Source of the DNA: CAZUDI01 sp964618975
GTDB taxonomy: Bacteria; Desulfobacterota; Desulfomonilia; UBA1062
Reading direction: 5' to 3'
Length of the DNA stretch: 64,000 nucleotides
Assembly (NCBI GenBank): GCA_964618975.1
Contig: CAZUDI010000003.1
Location: 1 to 64,000 of the forward strand
Shown here: positions 50,808-59,632 of the stretch, one piece after another
How the letters are laid out: each line of letters opens with the position of its first letter
How positions within the stretch are numbered: position 1 is the first letter of the stretch
Notes under the pieces: generated by a model
What the model was told of the DNA's origin: nothing
Seen by the model: the letters and a program-made list of their open reading frames with translations, nothing else
Database searches by the model: none
Made by a program: the position numbers and the translations under genes

Positions 50808-52568
50808 TTACTCTTTGCCCTTGTTGTCCTGCAGATCCTTGAGCAGTGCTCCGAGATTGGTTCCCACCTTGTCGGAGGGCTTTTCTTCCATCCCCCCACG
50901 ACCGGGGGCATGATGGCTGCCCTCGTCAAGGGCCTTGATGGACAACCCGATCTTCTTGTTTTCCGGGCTGACCCTCAGCACCACAGCCTCCACCTCCTGG
51001 CCGACCTGCAGGGCATCGGCGAGGTTGTCGATCTTATCCCGGCTCACTTCCGAGATATGGATCATCCCCTCGACCCCCTCCCGGAGTTCCACAAAGGCGC
51101 CGAAATCGGTGATGCTGGTGACCCGACCCTTTACCAGGGTTCCCACGGGATGCTCGTTGGCCACCTGCGTCCAGGGGTCGGGCCCAAGCTGTTTGAGCCC
51201 CAGCGAGAACTTTTCGTTGTCCGCGTCGATGGTCAGGACCTTGGCCTCGAGCACATCCCCCTTCTTGAAGAGGTCCCGCGGATTCTTCACCTTGGGATCC
51301 CAGGAGATATCGGAAACGTGAATCAGGCCATCGATGTCGATCTGATCATCCACACTAACGAACACGCCGAAGTCCGTGACGTTCTTGACTGTCGCATTGA
51401 CCACGGTCCCCTCGGGATAGGAATCTTCCAGTACCTCCCAAGGGTTGGGGAAGGTCTGCTTGAGCCCCAGAGAGATTCTCCGGTTGCCCTGGTCCACCCC
51501 GAGCACCATGACCTCCACCTCCTGTCCGTCCTCCAGAAGGGAGGATGGATGCCTGACCCTCTTGGTCCAGAACATCTCGGAGATATGGACGAGGCCTTCA
51601 ACCCCTTCCTCGAGCTCGACAAAGGCGCCGTAGTTGGTGATGGAGGTCACCTTGCCCGTGATCCTGACCCCGATGGGGTAACGGTACTCGATCCCCTCCC
51701 AGGGATCGGGCTGGAGTTGCTTGAGGCCCAGCGATATCTTCTCCGTCTCCGGATCGAATTCAAGAACCTTGACCTCGATCACCTGGCCCGGGGCGACCTT
51801 GTCCTTGGGATCCTTCAGCTTGCCCCAGGACATGTCCGTGATGTGGAGCAAGCCGTCGATGCCACCGATATCCACAAAGGCGCCGTAGGCCATGATGTTC
51901 TTCACGGTTCCCGGCAGCACATCTCCCTTCTTCAGGGTCTCCAGGAGCTTGGTCTTCTTGACCCCCCGCTCCTTCTCGAGCAGCTCGCGATGACTGACCA
52001 CCACGTTGTTCTTCTTGCGGTTGAACTTGATGATGGCAACCTCGATCTCGCTGCCGATCATGGCCTCGAGCTCGGCCTCGGAGGACGGAATCAGGGAGGC
52101 CTGGGAACCGGGCAAAAATGCCGGCGTTCCGATGTCCACAGTGAGTCCCCCCTTGATGCGCCCGGTCACCACGCCCTTCATGGAGGTGTGATCCTGATAC
52201 GCCGTGACAATGTCCTCCCACACCTTAACTCGCCGGGCCTTTTCCTTGCTGAGACGGATGATGCCCTTGACAGAATTTATGCTTTCAACGAGCACCTCGA
52301 CCTCATCGCCGACGGCTACGCTGATTTCTCCATTCGCATCCACAAACTCACTTATCGGGGCCTGTCCGTCGGTCTTCCTTCCAATATCGATCATGATGGA
52401 ATCCGCACTCACCTGGACCACCGTACCGGTCACCACCGACCCCGTAGAAACCCGTCTGTCCAGGGTTTCCTCGATGAGAGCTCCCAGATCCTTTTCTTCT
52501 GTGCTTTCCTCCTGATCGATCACACCTGTCTGCTGTTCGTCTGTCTTGATTTCTTCGACACTAACCAT
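50808..52568 (-). CDS. rpsA: 30S ribosomal protein S1
   Basis: A 586-residue S1 protein with six S1/OB-fold repeats; repeated signatures include VDIGGIDGLLHITDMSW, FVELEEGVEGLVHISEM and FVELREGVEGMIHISEV. It binds mRNA leaders and brings them to the 30S subunit. ATG at 52568 (MVSVEEIKTDE) is chosen; the frame extends to a TTG at 52583. The N-terminus is very acidic, as is usual. First gene of the minus block rpsA, antiporter, sppA, guaB, dnaE, accA. Confidence 0.96.
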   Translation of the reverse strand: MVSVEEIKTDEQQTGVIDQEESTEEKDLGALIEETLDRRVSTGSVVTGTVVQVSADSIMIDIGRKTDGQAPISEFVDANGEISVAVGDEVEVLVESINSVKGIIRLSKEKARRVKVWEDIVTAYQDHTSMKGVVTGRIKGGLTVDIGTPAFLPGSQASLIPSSEAELEAMIGSEIEVAIIKFNRKKNNVVVSHRELLEKERGVKKTKLLETLKKGDVLPGTVKNIMAYGAFVDIGGIDGLLHITDMSWGKLKDPKDKVAPGQVIEVKVLEFDPETEKISLGLKQLQPDPWEGIEYRYPIGVRITGKVTSITNYGAFVELEEGVEGLVHISEMFWTKRVRHPSSLLEDGQEVEVMVLGVDQGNRRISLGLKQTFPNPWEVLEDSYPEGTVVNATVKNVTDFGVFVSVDDQIDIDGLIHVSDISWDPKVKNPRDLFKKGDVLEAKVLTIDADNEKFSLGLKQLGPDPWTQVANEHPVGTLVKGRVTSITDFGAFVELREGVEGMIHISEVSRDKIDNLADALQVGQEVEAVVLRVSPENKKIGLSIKALDEGSHHAPGRGGMEEKPSDKVGTNLGALLKDLQDNKGKE

Positions 52569-52740
52569 CCTACATACCCCCAATCCGTCGTTCCTTTTTA
52601 AGTTGGCATCCTATACAATATAGAATAGCAAAATACAAGACCATAATCGATCTTTCCCTGACAGGGCCAAATATTCAATAAAACCGTACCTCACAGGACG
52701 ATTTCCGCCTGTGCGAAGGAGAAATACACGCGGGAAACCA

Positions 52741-53166
52741 CTAATCCAACGGATTCTTCTTTTTCCTGACCGTGGAGGGATCCTTGAGGGCCCGCTCCAG
52801 CTCTTCGAAGATGCTGCTCTTGGTTTCCTTGGACTTCAGGGAGCGTTCGATGGAATCCAGGCGCTCACCCTGCTGCTGCCGGAAGAGGGTTATCTCCTCG
52901 GCCATCTTGATCCTTTCGGGTTCGCGGGGCAAGGCCTCGATCTGCGTGTGGTCGCCGACAAAGAAATGCTCCTCACTGCCGCTCATGACCCCCTTGATGA
53001 TGCCGAGCTCCTTGAGGCGGCGTGATACCAGGGCCAGTTCCTCCCTGGAGATGCGCAGCATGCCTTCCAGGTGCTCCAAGGCGGGCGGACAGGCATTCAG
53101 ATGCTCGTATATGCGGATTCCCGCCACAAACAGATGCGCCTGATCATACATTACGCGCGCGGCCAT
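52741..53166 (-). CDS. Small protein with winged-helix-like N-terminal half, unknown function
   Basis: About 141 residues. The first half (HLNACPPALEHLEGMLRISR then LALVSRRLKELGIIKGV) looks like a winged helix-turn-helix; the second half is a charged helix (ITLFRQQQGERLDSIERSL) ending in KKKNPLD, so probably a coiled coil. I cannot name the family. ATG at 53166 has no good ribosome-binding site; ATG at 53151 is an alternative. It lies upstream of rpsA on the same strand with a 170-base gap. Confidence 0.65.
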   Translation of the reverse strand: MAARVMYDQAHLFVAGIRIYEHLNACPPALEHLEGMLRISREELALVSRRLKELGIIKGVMSGSEEHFFVGDHTQIEALPREPERIKMAEEITLFRQQQGERLDSIERSLKSKETKSSIFEELERALKDPSTVRKKKNPLD

Positions 53167-53452
53167 GCCGGAAACTCTATACCAAAGCCCGAGGGTATGC
53201 AAGAATAGAGATTCAAGAATATCCTTGACATCGCCGATATATCCTCACAGGGTTAGCATGCGATCGCCCACACCCAACCGCTCCGGGGACTCGTCAGGGC
53301 AGGATGGAGATGCGATCACACTGGCCACAGGGAAGCCGAATCCCTGCGGCGCAAGGTACACTGAGGAACTGCAGGGGATCATGGATGCGATATTAATGTC
53401 TTGTGTCTGCAGTTGCTCATGATTAAGGTAAAGACAAGAAGGAGGATGGGCC

Positions 53453-54445
53453 TTGAAGAAAACTATCTCCCTGCTGATCGGACTGATCGCACTATTGGCG
53501 GCTGTTTCCCCGTCACCGGCTCAGGAGACCACCCACACGGTTCAGCCGGGCGACACGCTGTGGGATATCTCGTCCACGTATCTGAAGACGCCCTGGAGCT
53601 GGCCTCTGATCTGGTCCAGAAATCAGGACATCACCAATCCGCACCTGATCTATCCGGGGGACAAGGTGGTAATCCGCAGGGAGGGAGGCAAGACCACGAT
53701 CACTATCGTCCCGGCCCAGGAACCCCCCACCGCACAGGCGCCGGACCAAGAAGAGGTGCTCTATTCACCGGCGGAGGTCCGTCGGGAGAAGGAGCACAGC
53801 ATTGTCGTGTCCCCGGAATACTCGAGCCTGATCTACACCGCCGCACCGCTTACGGGCGACGGGAAGGTGCTCGGAATCCAGGGCGAGGGGCTCTTTGCCA
53901 CTACCCTGGATGAAGTCATCCTCAAGGGGGGCCTTGTCTCTGGCCAGCGCATAGCCATTGCCTCACAGGTCCATGCGGTCAAAAAGGGCTCCGCAGTGGC
54001 GGGCCACCTCTACAAGGTGGTGGCGCTCGCCGATGTCACCCAGACCGACGATCAGTCCTCCAAGGCCCGGATCACCTACGCCAACCGGGAGGTGCAAACC
54101 GGCGACATAATCTTCGAGGATCCCGCCTCGATCAGGCCGGTCACCCTGACCATCACCGAACCCTCCCTCGAGGGCCGCGGTCAGATCATCGATCTTTTCG
54201 GGGGCATCTACGGTGCCAGCGCCTTTGACCTCGTGTTCATCGACATGGGCACCCGCCAGGGTGTGGGCAAGGGCGCGCTTCTGGATATCCATAAGGAGTT
54301 CAAGGTTGTCGCTCAGGAGATCAAGACCAGTGATTATCAGGGACTGGCACTCGTGCTGCAGTCGCTCGAAGAGAGTTCCATGGCACTGATCCTGGATTCC
54401 AAAGGGCCCATCGAAAAGGGTTTCACGATCACGGGGCAACCGTGA
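53453..54445 (+). CDS. Secreted LysM-domain protein
   Basis: A 330-residue exported protein. An N-terminal signal peptide (KKTISLLIGLIALLAAVSPS) is followed by one LysM domain at about residues 28-75 (HTVQPGDTLWDISSTYLKTP to YPGDKVVI), which binds peptidoglycan glycan strands. The remaining 250 residues are beta-rich and of unknown function, resembling the C-terminal part of LysM proteins common in Deltaproteobacteria. It starts with TTG at 53453, eight bases after GGAGG. It may anchor or measure something at the cell wall. Confidence 0.85.
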   Translation: MKKTISLLIGLIALLAAVSPSPAQETTHTVQPGDTLWDISSTYLKTPWSWPLIWSRNQDITNPHLIYPGDKVVIRREGGKTTITIVPAQEPPTAQAPDQEEVLYSPAEVRREKEHSIVVSPEYSSLIYTAAPLTGDGKVLGIQGEGLFATTLDEVILKGGLVSGQRIAIASQVHAVKKGSAVAGHLYKVVALADVTQTDDQSSKARITYANREVQTGDIIFEDPASIRPVTLTITEPSLEGRGQIIDLFGGIYGASAFDLVFIDMGTRQGVGKGALLDIHKEFKVVAQEIKTSDYQGLALVLQSLEESSMALILDSKGPIEKGFTITGQP

Positions 54446-54457
54446 CGTCAGCGGTGA

Positions 54458-54784
54458 TCAGAAAGGGATGCCCCGGTAATTCATGAGGGCGTTGATCCCT
54501 TTCTGGTCACTGCGCATGAATCGCACCGCCATGCCCCCTTCACTCCCGGGGGCCTCAGGGAGGCTCCACACCACCCGGCCCTGTACCCACACGATCTTGC
54601 CCAGCTCTTCGGCGTCCACACTCGCAATGATGTAGTCGTCGATCTCCGCCGGATGGTCCGTCAGGACGTACATGCCGCCGCGGCTGATGTTGAGGACCCG
54701 GCCCTTCTCGTATCCGAGCCCCCGCCCGCGGTAGGCCACGCGCATATCAACCCGGGTTCGTGTAAACCGTCTGTTCTCCTCCAT
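54458..54784 (-). CDS. PilZ-domain protein, c-di-GMP receptor candidate
   Basis: A 108-residue single PilZ domain. The c-di-GMP-binding motifs RRFTRTR (RxxxR) near the N-terminus and NISRGGMYV (variant of D/NxSxxG) are both present, so ligand binding is likely. It is a stand-alone receptor with no output domain and may act by protein contact, for instance on motility or surface polysaccharide. ATG at 54784; the frame extends three codons further to 54793. It converges with the LysM gene. Confidence 0.85.
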   Translation of the reverse strand: MEENRRFTRTRVDMRVAYRGRGLGYEKGRVLNISRGGMYVLTDHPAEIDDYIIASVDAEELGKIVWVQGRVVWSLPEAPGSEGGMAVRFMRSDQKGINALMNYRGIPF

Positions 54785-55092
54785 TGCCACCACCTTGAAC
54801 GCACAGGAGAGATATTATGCCCCTCATACACACTTTCGTCAAGGTTTTCGTGCCCTCACGTGCCCGCAGCGCGCATATGCCCCCCTTGACGCGCTATGAT
54901 CATAAAAGGACGGCGCCAGGCACGCGAGGGAATACCCTGCCGCAGGCAACAGGGCTTCTCCCGCGTCGCACCCGGCAGTTTTCGCCCCTTCACCGCGCAT
55001 GTTTGCCTAAGTAAACGACTTCCTTGACCTGCCCCCCCATTCATCTTATTCTGGTGATCAGGCCGTACACCAAGGCCCTGGGGAGGTACACA

Positions 55093-56589
55093 ATGCTCGA
55101 TCTTCAAATGCAACAGCGCCTGGACGCCCTGTTCTTTCCACGCTCCGTGGCGGTCATCGGGGCCTCCGAGACACCGGGCAAGTGGGGCTTCATGCTGGTC
55201 GTCGACATCCTCGGGGGAGGGTACAGGGGTCAGATCTATCCCATCAATCCCGGACGGGCCAGTATCCTGGGACTTACGGCCTATTCAAATGTGCGGGAGG
55301 TTCCCGGCGAGGTCGATCTCGCCATCCTTACCATCCCGGCCCGTGGGGTGCCTGAAGCGCTTGAAGACTGCATCGCCAAGGGTATCCATACGGCCATGAT
55401 CATCTCCTCGGGTTTCAAGGAAACCGGCCCCGAGGGAAAGCTGCTCGAGGATGAAATCGTGGCCATAGCCCGCAGAGGCAGCCTGCTCTTCATCGGACCC
55501 AACACCATGGGCACGGTATCCACCCACCACCGACTGATCTCGGCCGGGGCCCCGATCGAGCCCCTGCCGGGCGGCTTGAGCATCATCTCCCAGAGCGGGA
55601 ACCTGGGGCTGCAGATCATGCAGTGGAGCAACCATCGGGGGCTCGGCCTGGGATTCTATGCCGGCACCGGAAACGAGGCCATGCTCAGGACCAGCGATCT
55701 GCTCAGATACTTCGGTCAGCGCGACGAGGTGAAATCCGTGGCGCTCTATATCGAGGGGATCGCCGACGGCCGCGAATTCATGGCCGCCGCCCGCGAGGTG
55801 ACCCGCCAGAAACCCGTGGTGGCACTCAAAACCGGCCGGTCGCAGACCGGCTCGAAGGCCGCCCAATCCCATTCCGGCTCCATGGCCGGCGCCTATGCCA
55901 CCTACAGTGCCATGTTCCGACAGACCGGCATCATCCAGGTCAGAAGCCCCTCGGAGCTCATCAATGTGGCCGGGGCCATGGCCCACCTGCCGGTCCCCCG
56001 GTCCAACCGTGTGGGGGTCATGACCCTGGGCGGCGGGTGGGGCATCATCACGGCCGACGAATGCGAGGACTCCGGCCTCAGTCTGCCGCCCCTGTCGGCG
56101 GAGATCATCCGGGACATCGACAAGCGACTGCCCGCCTACTGGAACCGTTCCAACCCCGTCGATATGGTGGGGGAGGAAAATACCGAGTTACAGCTGCATA
56201 TCATGCAACTGCTCGCCGAGTGGGATGCAGTGGATTCCATCATCGCACTCGGGGTGGTGGGGCGGATCGCCTATGTGGAGGAGTTCATCTCGTGCCACGA
56301 AAAGGTGGACGGGACCCTCTTCAGCAAAGAGCTGAAGATGAGCGTGCTGAAAAACCAGCTCAAGGTGGAAAACCGCATCTATACGGAGATCGCCCGCCTG
56401 CAGCAACTCACCGGCAAACCCATCATCGCCGTCTCGCTGGGCGAAGGCGAACCGCGTTCCATCATCGAGACCGAACACGGCCAGGCCATGGTGCTCACCT
56501 CCCCGGAGGAGGCGGTCACCATCATCGCCCACATGGCACGCTACCGTGACTATCTCAACAAGCCGGACGCTCCGGCAACGCGCCCGTGA
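55093..56589 (+). CDS. ADP-forming acyl-CoA synthetase alpha-type subunit (orphan)
   Basis: A 498-residue protein with the CoA-binding Rossmann domain (FFPRSVAVIGASETPGKWG at the N-terminus) and the two ligase-CoA domains of ADP-forming acetyl/acyl-CoA synthetases. The phosphorylated His lies in AAQSHSGSMAGA. No ATP-grasp (beta) domain is attached and none is encoded beside it, so it must find its beta subunit elsewhere or do something else. ATG at 55093 has GGAGG seven bases upstream; the frame reaches back to 55024 without a better start. Such enzymes make ATP from acyl-CoA in anaerobes. The 299-base upstream spacer shows no other gene. Confidence 0.85.
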   Translation: MLDLQMQQRLDALFFPRSVAVIGASETPGKWGFMLVVDILGGGYRGQIYPINPGRASILGLTAYSNVREVPGEVDLAILTIPARGVPEALEDCIAKGIHTAMIISSGFKETGPEGKLLEDEIVAIARRGSLLFIGPNTMGTVSTHHRLISAGAPIEPLPGGLSIISQSGNLGLQIMQWSNHRGLGLGFYAGTGNEAMLRTSDLLRYFGQRDEVKSVALYIEGIADGREFMAAAREVTRQKPVVALKTGRSQTGSKAAQSHSGSMAGAYATYSAMFRQTGIIQVRSPSELINVAGAMAHLPVPRSNRVGVMTLGGGWGIITADECEDSGLSLPPLSAEIIRDIDKRLPAYWNRSNPVDMVGEENTELQLHIMQLLAEWDAVDSIIALGVVGRIAYVEEFISCHEKVDGTLFSKELKMSVLKNQLKVENRIYTEIARLQQLTGKPIIAVSLGEGEPRSIIETEHGQAMVLTSPEEAVTIIAHMARYRDYLNKPDAPATRP

Positions 56590-56758
56590 CTTGATCGACG
56601 GACATCGTCATGATCTCGACGCACATGGGTACAGATATATGATGCAGGGGGAGGTCCGAAGCCGTGCGCCTTCAACGCCTTACCCGATCCGCCATTCCCG
56701 GCCCCATCGCCCCCTGCCCCGCAATCCATTTCTTATAAAACCCTACGAGAACACCACG

Positions 56759-56787
56759 TTGACACCCCCTGATCAATACGATATATC
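56759..56787 (+). promoter_or_regulatory. Candidate promoter giving a leaderless hpt transcript
   Basis: TTGACA (56759-56764), 17 bases, TATATC (56782-56787). The expected start of transcription coincides with the hpt ATG at 56795. Confidence 0.4.
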
Positions 56788-56794
56788 AGACTTC

Positions 56795-57325
56795 ATGGAA
56801 GTGCTCTTCAATGCCGGTCAGATATCCTCCCGTATCCAGGAACTCGGGCGGGAGATCTCCGATATCTACCGCGGACAGGGACTCGTCGTAATCGGGGTGC
56901 TCAAGGGCGGGTTCATATTCATGTCCGACCTCGTGCGGTCAATCGAGATTCCGTTGATGATCGACTTTGCGCGCCTGTCCAGTTATGGGCACTCCACAAG
57001 CCCTGAGGGCGAGGTCACCATCGTCTCGGACATCCACATGGACATCCGCGGCAAACATGTGCTCCTCGTCGACGATATCCTGGATACGGGGCACAGCCTC
57101 TTCGCCTACAAGCGCACCCTTGAGCAGCGCGGTCCGGTCTCGGTCAAGATCTGCACCCTCATCGACAAAACCTATCGGCGCAGTGTGAACATCCAGCCCG
57201 ATTTCTATGGCTTCCGCATCAAGAACGGATTCATCGTGGGTTACGGCCTCGATTACGGCGAGCAGTACCGGGGGCTGCCGGAGATCCATGTCCTGAACTC
57301 CCTTGAGGGGGGGGAACCTGCGTGA
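56795..57325 (+). CDS. hpt: Hypoxanthine phosphoribosyltransferase
   Basis: A 176-residue purine-salvage enzyme that joins hypoxanthine (or guanine) to PRPP. The PRPP-binding motif HVLLVDDILDTGHSL, VVIGVLKGGFIFMSDL and the C-terminal DYGEQYRGLPEI are all present. ATG at 56795 gives the usual length; a TTG at 56759 would add 12 residues but that TTG is part of a good -35 box. No ribosome-binding site precedes ATG, consistent with a leaderless mRNA. Its stop overlaps the GTG of the next gene. Confidence 0.9.
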   Translation: MEVLFNAGQISSRIQELGREISDIYRGQGLVVIGVLKGGFIFMSDLVRSIEIPLMIDFARLSSYGHSTSPEGEVTIVSDIHMDIRGKHVLLVDDILDTGHSLFAYKRTLEQRGPVSVKICTLIDKTYRRSVNIQPDFYGFRIKNGFIVGYGLDYGEQYRGLPEIHVLNSLEGGEPA

Positions 57326-58206
57326 GCATCGTCGAATGTCCGAACTGCCGCAGCACCTTCAATGTGAACGGGGAGGCCCTCCGCAAGGATCGGGTCAAGC
57401 TGAGGTGCAGTGTCTGCGCTCATGTCTTCACCCCAAAAAAGCAGCCCTCCCCCTCTCTCGAGCAGGAATTCGAGAGTCTCCTCACCCGAGAGGATACCGG
57501 GGAAAGGCCTGAGGACATCGCCTGGCCCGAGGAAGGCGCGCAAGAAGACGCGGTGAATGTCGCCCCGGTGGAGTGGGAGGAAACCCAGCCCGAATCCGTC
57601 ATCAAGGAGATCGACTCCATCCTGGGCTCCGGTGAGGAAATCGGCACCGTCGAAGAGCCCCGCAACCATATGCAAGCCAGCGGTGGTCGATCCCGTAGGA
57701 TCATGATCACGGTCGTGACCCTGCTCCTGATCCTCGGCGGGGGTCTGTGGTTCATGCGCGAGCAGCTTCCCTTCTGGCCCCGGCAGATCGAGGAATCCTC
57801 TCCGGATGCGCGCCTGGAACGGGGGCCCTACTTTGATCTCCCGCACGACAGCATCACCTATGAGCTCCTGAACAACCCCAAGGAAGGTCCTGTCCTGGTA
57901 ATCAAGGGGGTCGTGAAAAAACTCTCCCAGCGTCCGGTCAAATCCGTCATGGTGCAGGCCCGGGTCTACGATGAGACCCAGCGCCTGCTGGCAACCCGCA
58001 ATGCCTATGCCGGCATCATCCCCGATGCCTCTGAATTCACGCGCCAGGATAGCGGCGACATGGATACCCTCCTGGCGGCCGAGCCCCGCACCCTGGGCAT
58101 CCTGGCTACCTCCCAGGACATACCCTTCGTGGTCGCCTTCTTCGGGCGGCCAGCCCGGGAGGGGCAATCCTTCCAGGTCGAGGTGAAAGAATTTCATTGG
58201 CAGTAA
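57322..58206 (+). CDS. Zinc-ribbon, single-membrane-span protein with DUF3426-like domain
   Basis: A 294-residue protein. The N-terminus is an MJ0042-type zinc finger (IVECPNCRSTFNVN with CSVCAHVF), followed by an acidic linker, one membrane segment at about residues 126-145 and a periplasmic DUF3426-like beta domain (VLVIKGVVKKLSQRPV). Such proteins are widespread in Proteobacteria and of unknown role. GTG at 57322 overlaps the hpt stop, and the gene's own end overlaps the channel gene, so it sits in a tight operon. Confidence 0.85.
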   Translation: MSIVECPNCRSTFNVNGEALRKDRVKLRCSVCAHVFTPKKQPSPSLEQEFESLLTREDTGERPEDIAWPEEGAQEDAVNVAPVEWEETQPESVIKEIDSILGSGEEIGTVEEPRNHMQASGGRSRRIMITVVTLLLILGGGLWFMREQLPFWPRQIEESSPDARLERGPYFDLPHDSITYELLNNPKEGPVLVIKGVVKKLSQRPVKSVMVQARVYDETQRLLATRNAYAGIIPDASEFTRQDSGDMDTLLAAEPRTLGILATSQDIPFVVAFFGRPAREGQSFQVEVKEFHWQ

Positions 58207-59222
58207 AAGAGAGCGCCGCCCTCACCAAGCTCAGATACGTCACGGCGCTCATCATCATCATCTTCATTACCGGCACGTTCGGATTCCACATAATCGAGGA
58301 CTGGAGTTTCCTCGATGCATTCTTCATGACACTCATCACCATCACCACCATCGGGTATCGCGAGATCCGTCCGTTGTCGGACACTGGCAAGATATTCGAC
58401 ATCTTCATCATTATTCTGGGGGTCGGGAGCGCCACCTATGGATTCGCATCCATCGCCCGATTCATCGTCGAGGGCGAGGTTCAGAGGATTCTGGGGAGGA
58501 GAAGATTGGACAAGACGATCACAAGACTGCAGAGGCACTACATTATCTGCGGCAATGGCCGTATCGGATCGCTCATCTGGAAGGAACTGCATGCCGCTGG
58601 CAAGCCCTTCCTGGTCATCGAGTCCGATCAGGAGACCGCACTGGAAATGGAGCGGGAGAGCATCCCCCACATCCTGGGGGATGCCACCAAGGAGGAGACC
58701 CTGATGCGGGCCGGCATCCTGCGCGCCAAAGGACTCATCGCCACCGCCTCGTCGGATGTCACCAATGTCTACATCACCCTGATCGCCAAGGAACTCAATC
58801 CGGACATCTTCATCCTCGCCCGGGCTGCCACCGAAGAATCGATCAAGAATATCAAGCGGGCGGGGGCGGACAAGGTGATCTCACCCTACCTCATCGGCGG
58901 GCGCCACATGGCCAACATCATCCTTAAGCCCTCGGTGGTGGACTTCATCGAACTCGCCACCGGCGAGCAGGAAGACATCCACATCCAGATGGAGGGCTTC
59001 AAGGTCAAACCCACGTCCTCCCTGATCGGGACGACCCTCAGGGAATCGCCCATCCGCAAGGGGCTCGGTCTGATTGTGGTGGCGATCAAGGATCTCGAGG
59101 GTCGCATGTGTTTCAATCCACCCGCCGACTTCCTGATCACGCCCGGGGCCGTGCTCATCTGCATCGGAGATCAGGAGGCCCTGCTCGCCCTCAAACGGCT
59201 CGCCGGTGGGGAGAAGGCATGA
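58197..59222 (+). CDS. Two-TM potassium channel with RCK (TrkA) domains
   Basis: A 341-residue channel subunit: two membrane segments (about 13-30 and 66-88) around a pore loop, then an RCK/TrkA-N domain (YIICGNGRIGSLIWKEL) and a TrkA-C domain. The selectivity filter reads TTIGYREI (50-57) rather than the canonical TVGYGD: the second Gly is Arg55 and the Asp is Glu56. A ligand such as NAD(H), ATP or Ca2+ bound to the RCK ring probably gates it. TTG at 58197 has GAGGTGA upstream and overlaps the previous gene by 10 bases. Confidence 0.87.
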   Translation: MAVKESAALTKLRYVTALIIIIFITGTFGFHIIEDWSFLDAFFMTLITITTIGYREIRPLSDTGKIFDIFIIILGVGSATYGFASIARFIVEGEVQRILGRRRLDKTITRLQRHYIICGNGRIGSLIWKELHAAGKPFLVIESDQETALEMERESIPHILGDATKEETLMRAGILRAKGLIATASSDVTNVYITLIAKELNPDIFILARAATEESIKNIKRAGADKVISPYLIGGRHMANIILKPSVVDFIELATGEQEDIHIQMEGFKVKPTSSLIGTTLRESPIRKGLGLIVVAIKDLEGRMCFNPPADFLITPGAVLICIGDQEALLALKRLAGGEKA

Positions 59223-59632
59223 GCATCATGGGGCTTGATTACGGGACGAAACGTATCGGGGTGGCCATCAGCGATCCCTGGGAAAATATGTCCCTGCCCC
59301 TTGAGACCATTGCGGTCAGAGCCGATAAATCCCATATGGACCGCATCCGTGAGATCATAGACGAATACGAAATCTCCCGTATCGTGGTGGGTTTGCCCTA
59401 CAACATGGATGGCACCCTCTCGCCCATGGCCGAGGAGGTGATGGCCTGGGCAGAGGATCTCACGCTCTGCACCGGACTCGAGGTGGTCTTCTGGGACGAG
59501 CGCCTGACCACCTCACAGGCGCATGATTTCCTCCTGAGCCATGCCGTGCGGGGCAGAAGGCGCCGGCAGGTCGTGGACAAGATAGCGGCCAGCCTCATCC
59601 TGAAGGATTATCTCGACGCTGAACGCCTATGA
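59219..59632 (+). CDS. ruvX: Putative pre-16S rRNA nuclease / Holliday-junction resolvase-like RuvX (YqgF)
   Basis: A 137-residue YqgF-family RNase H-fold nuclease. Seen: MGLDYGTKRIGVAISDP with the first catalytic Asp, IVVGLPYNMDG, FWDERLTTSQAH and VDKIAASLILKDYL with the last Asp. ATG at 59219 overlaps the channel stop (ATGA); the frame extends to 59108 but inside that gene. Its stop overlaps mltG; the ruvX-mltG order is very common in bacteria. Confidence 0.93.
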   Translation: MSIMGLDYGTKRIGVAISDPWENMSLPLETIAVRADKSHMDRIREIIDEYEISRIVVGLPYNMDGTLSPMAEEVMAWAEDLTLCTGLEVVFWDERLTTSQAHDFLLSHAVRGRRRRQVVDKIAASLILKDYLDAERL

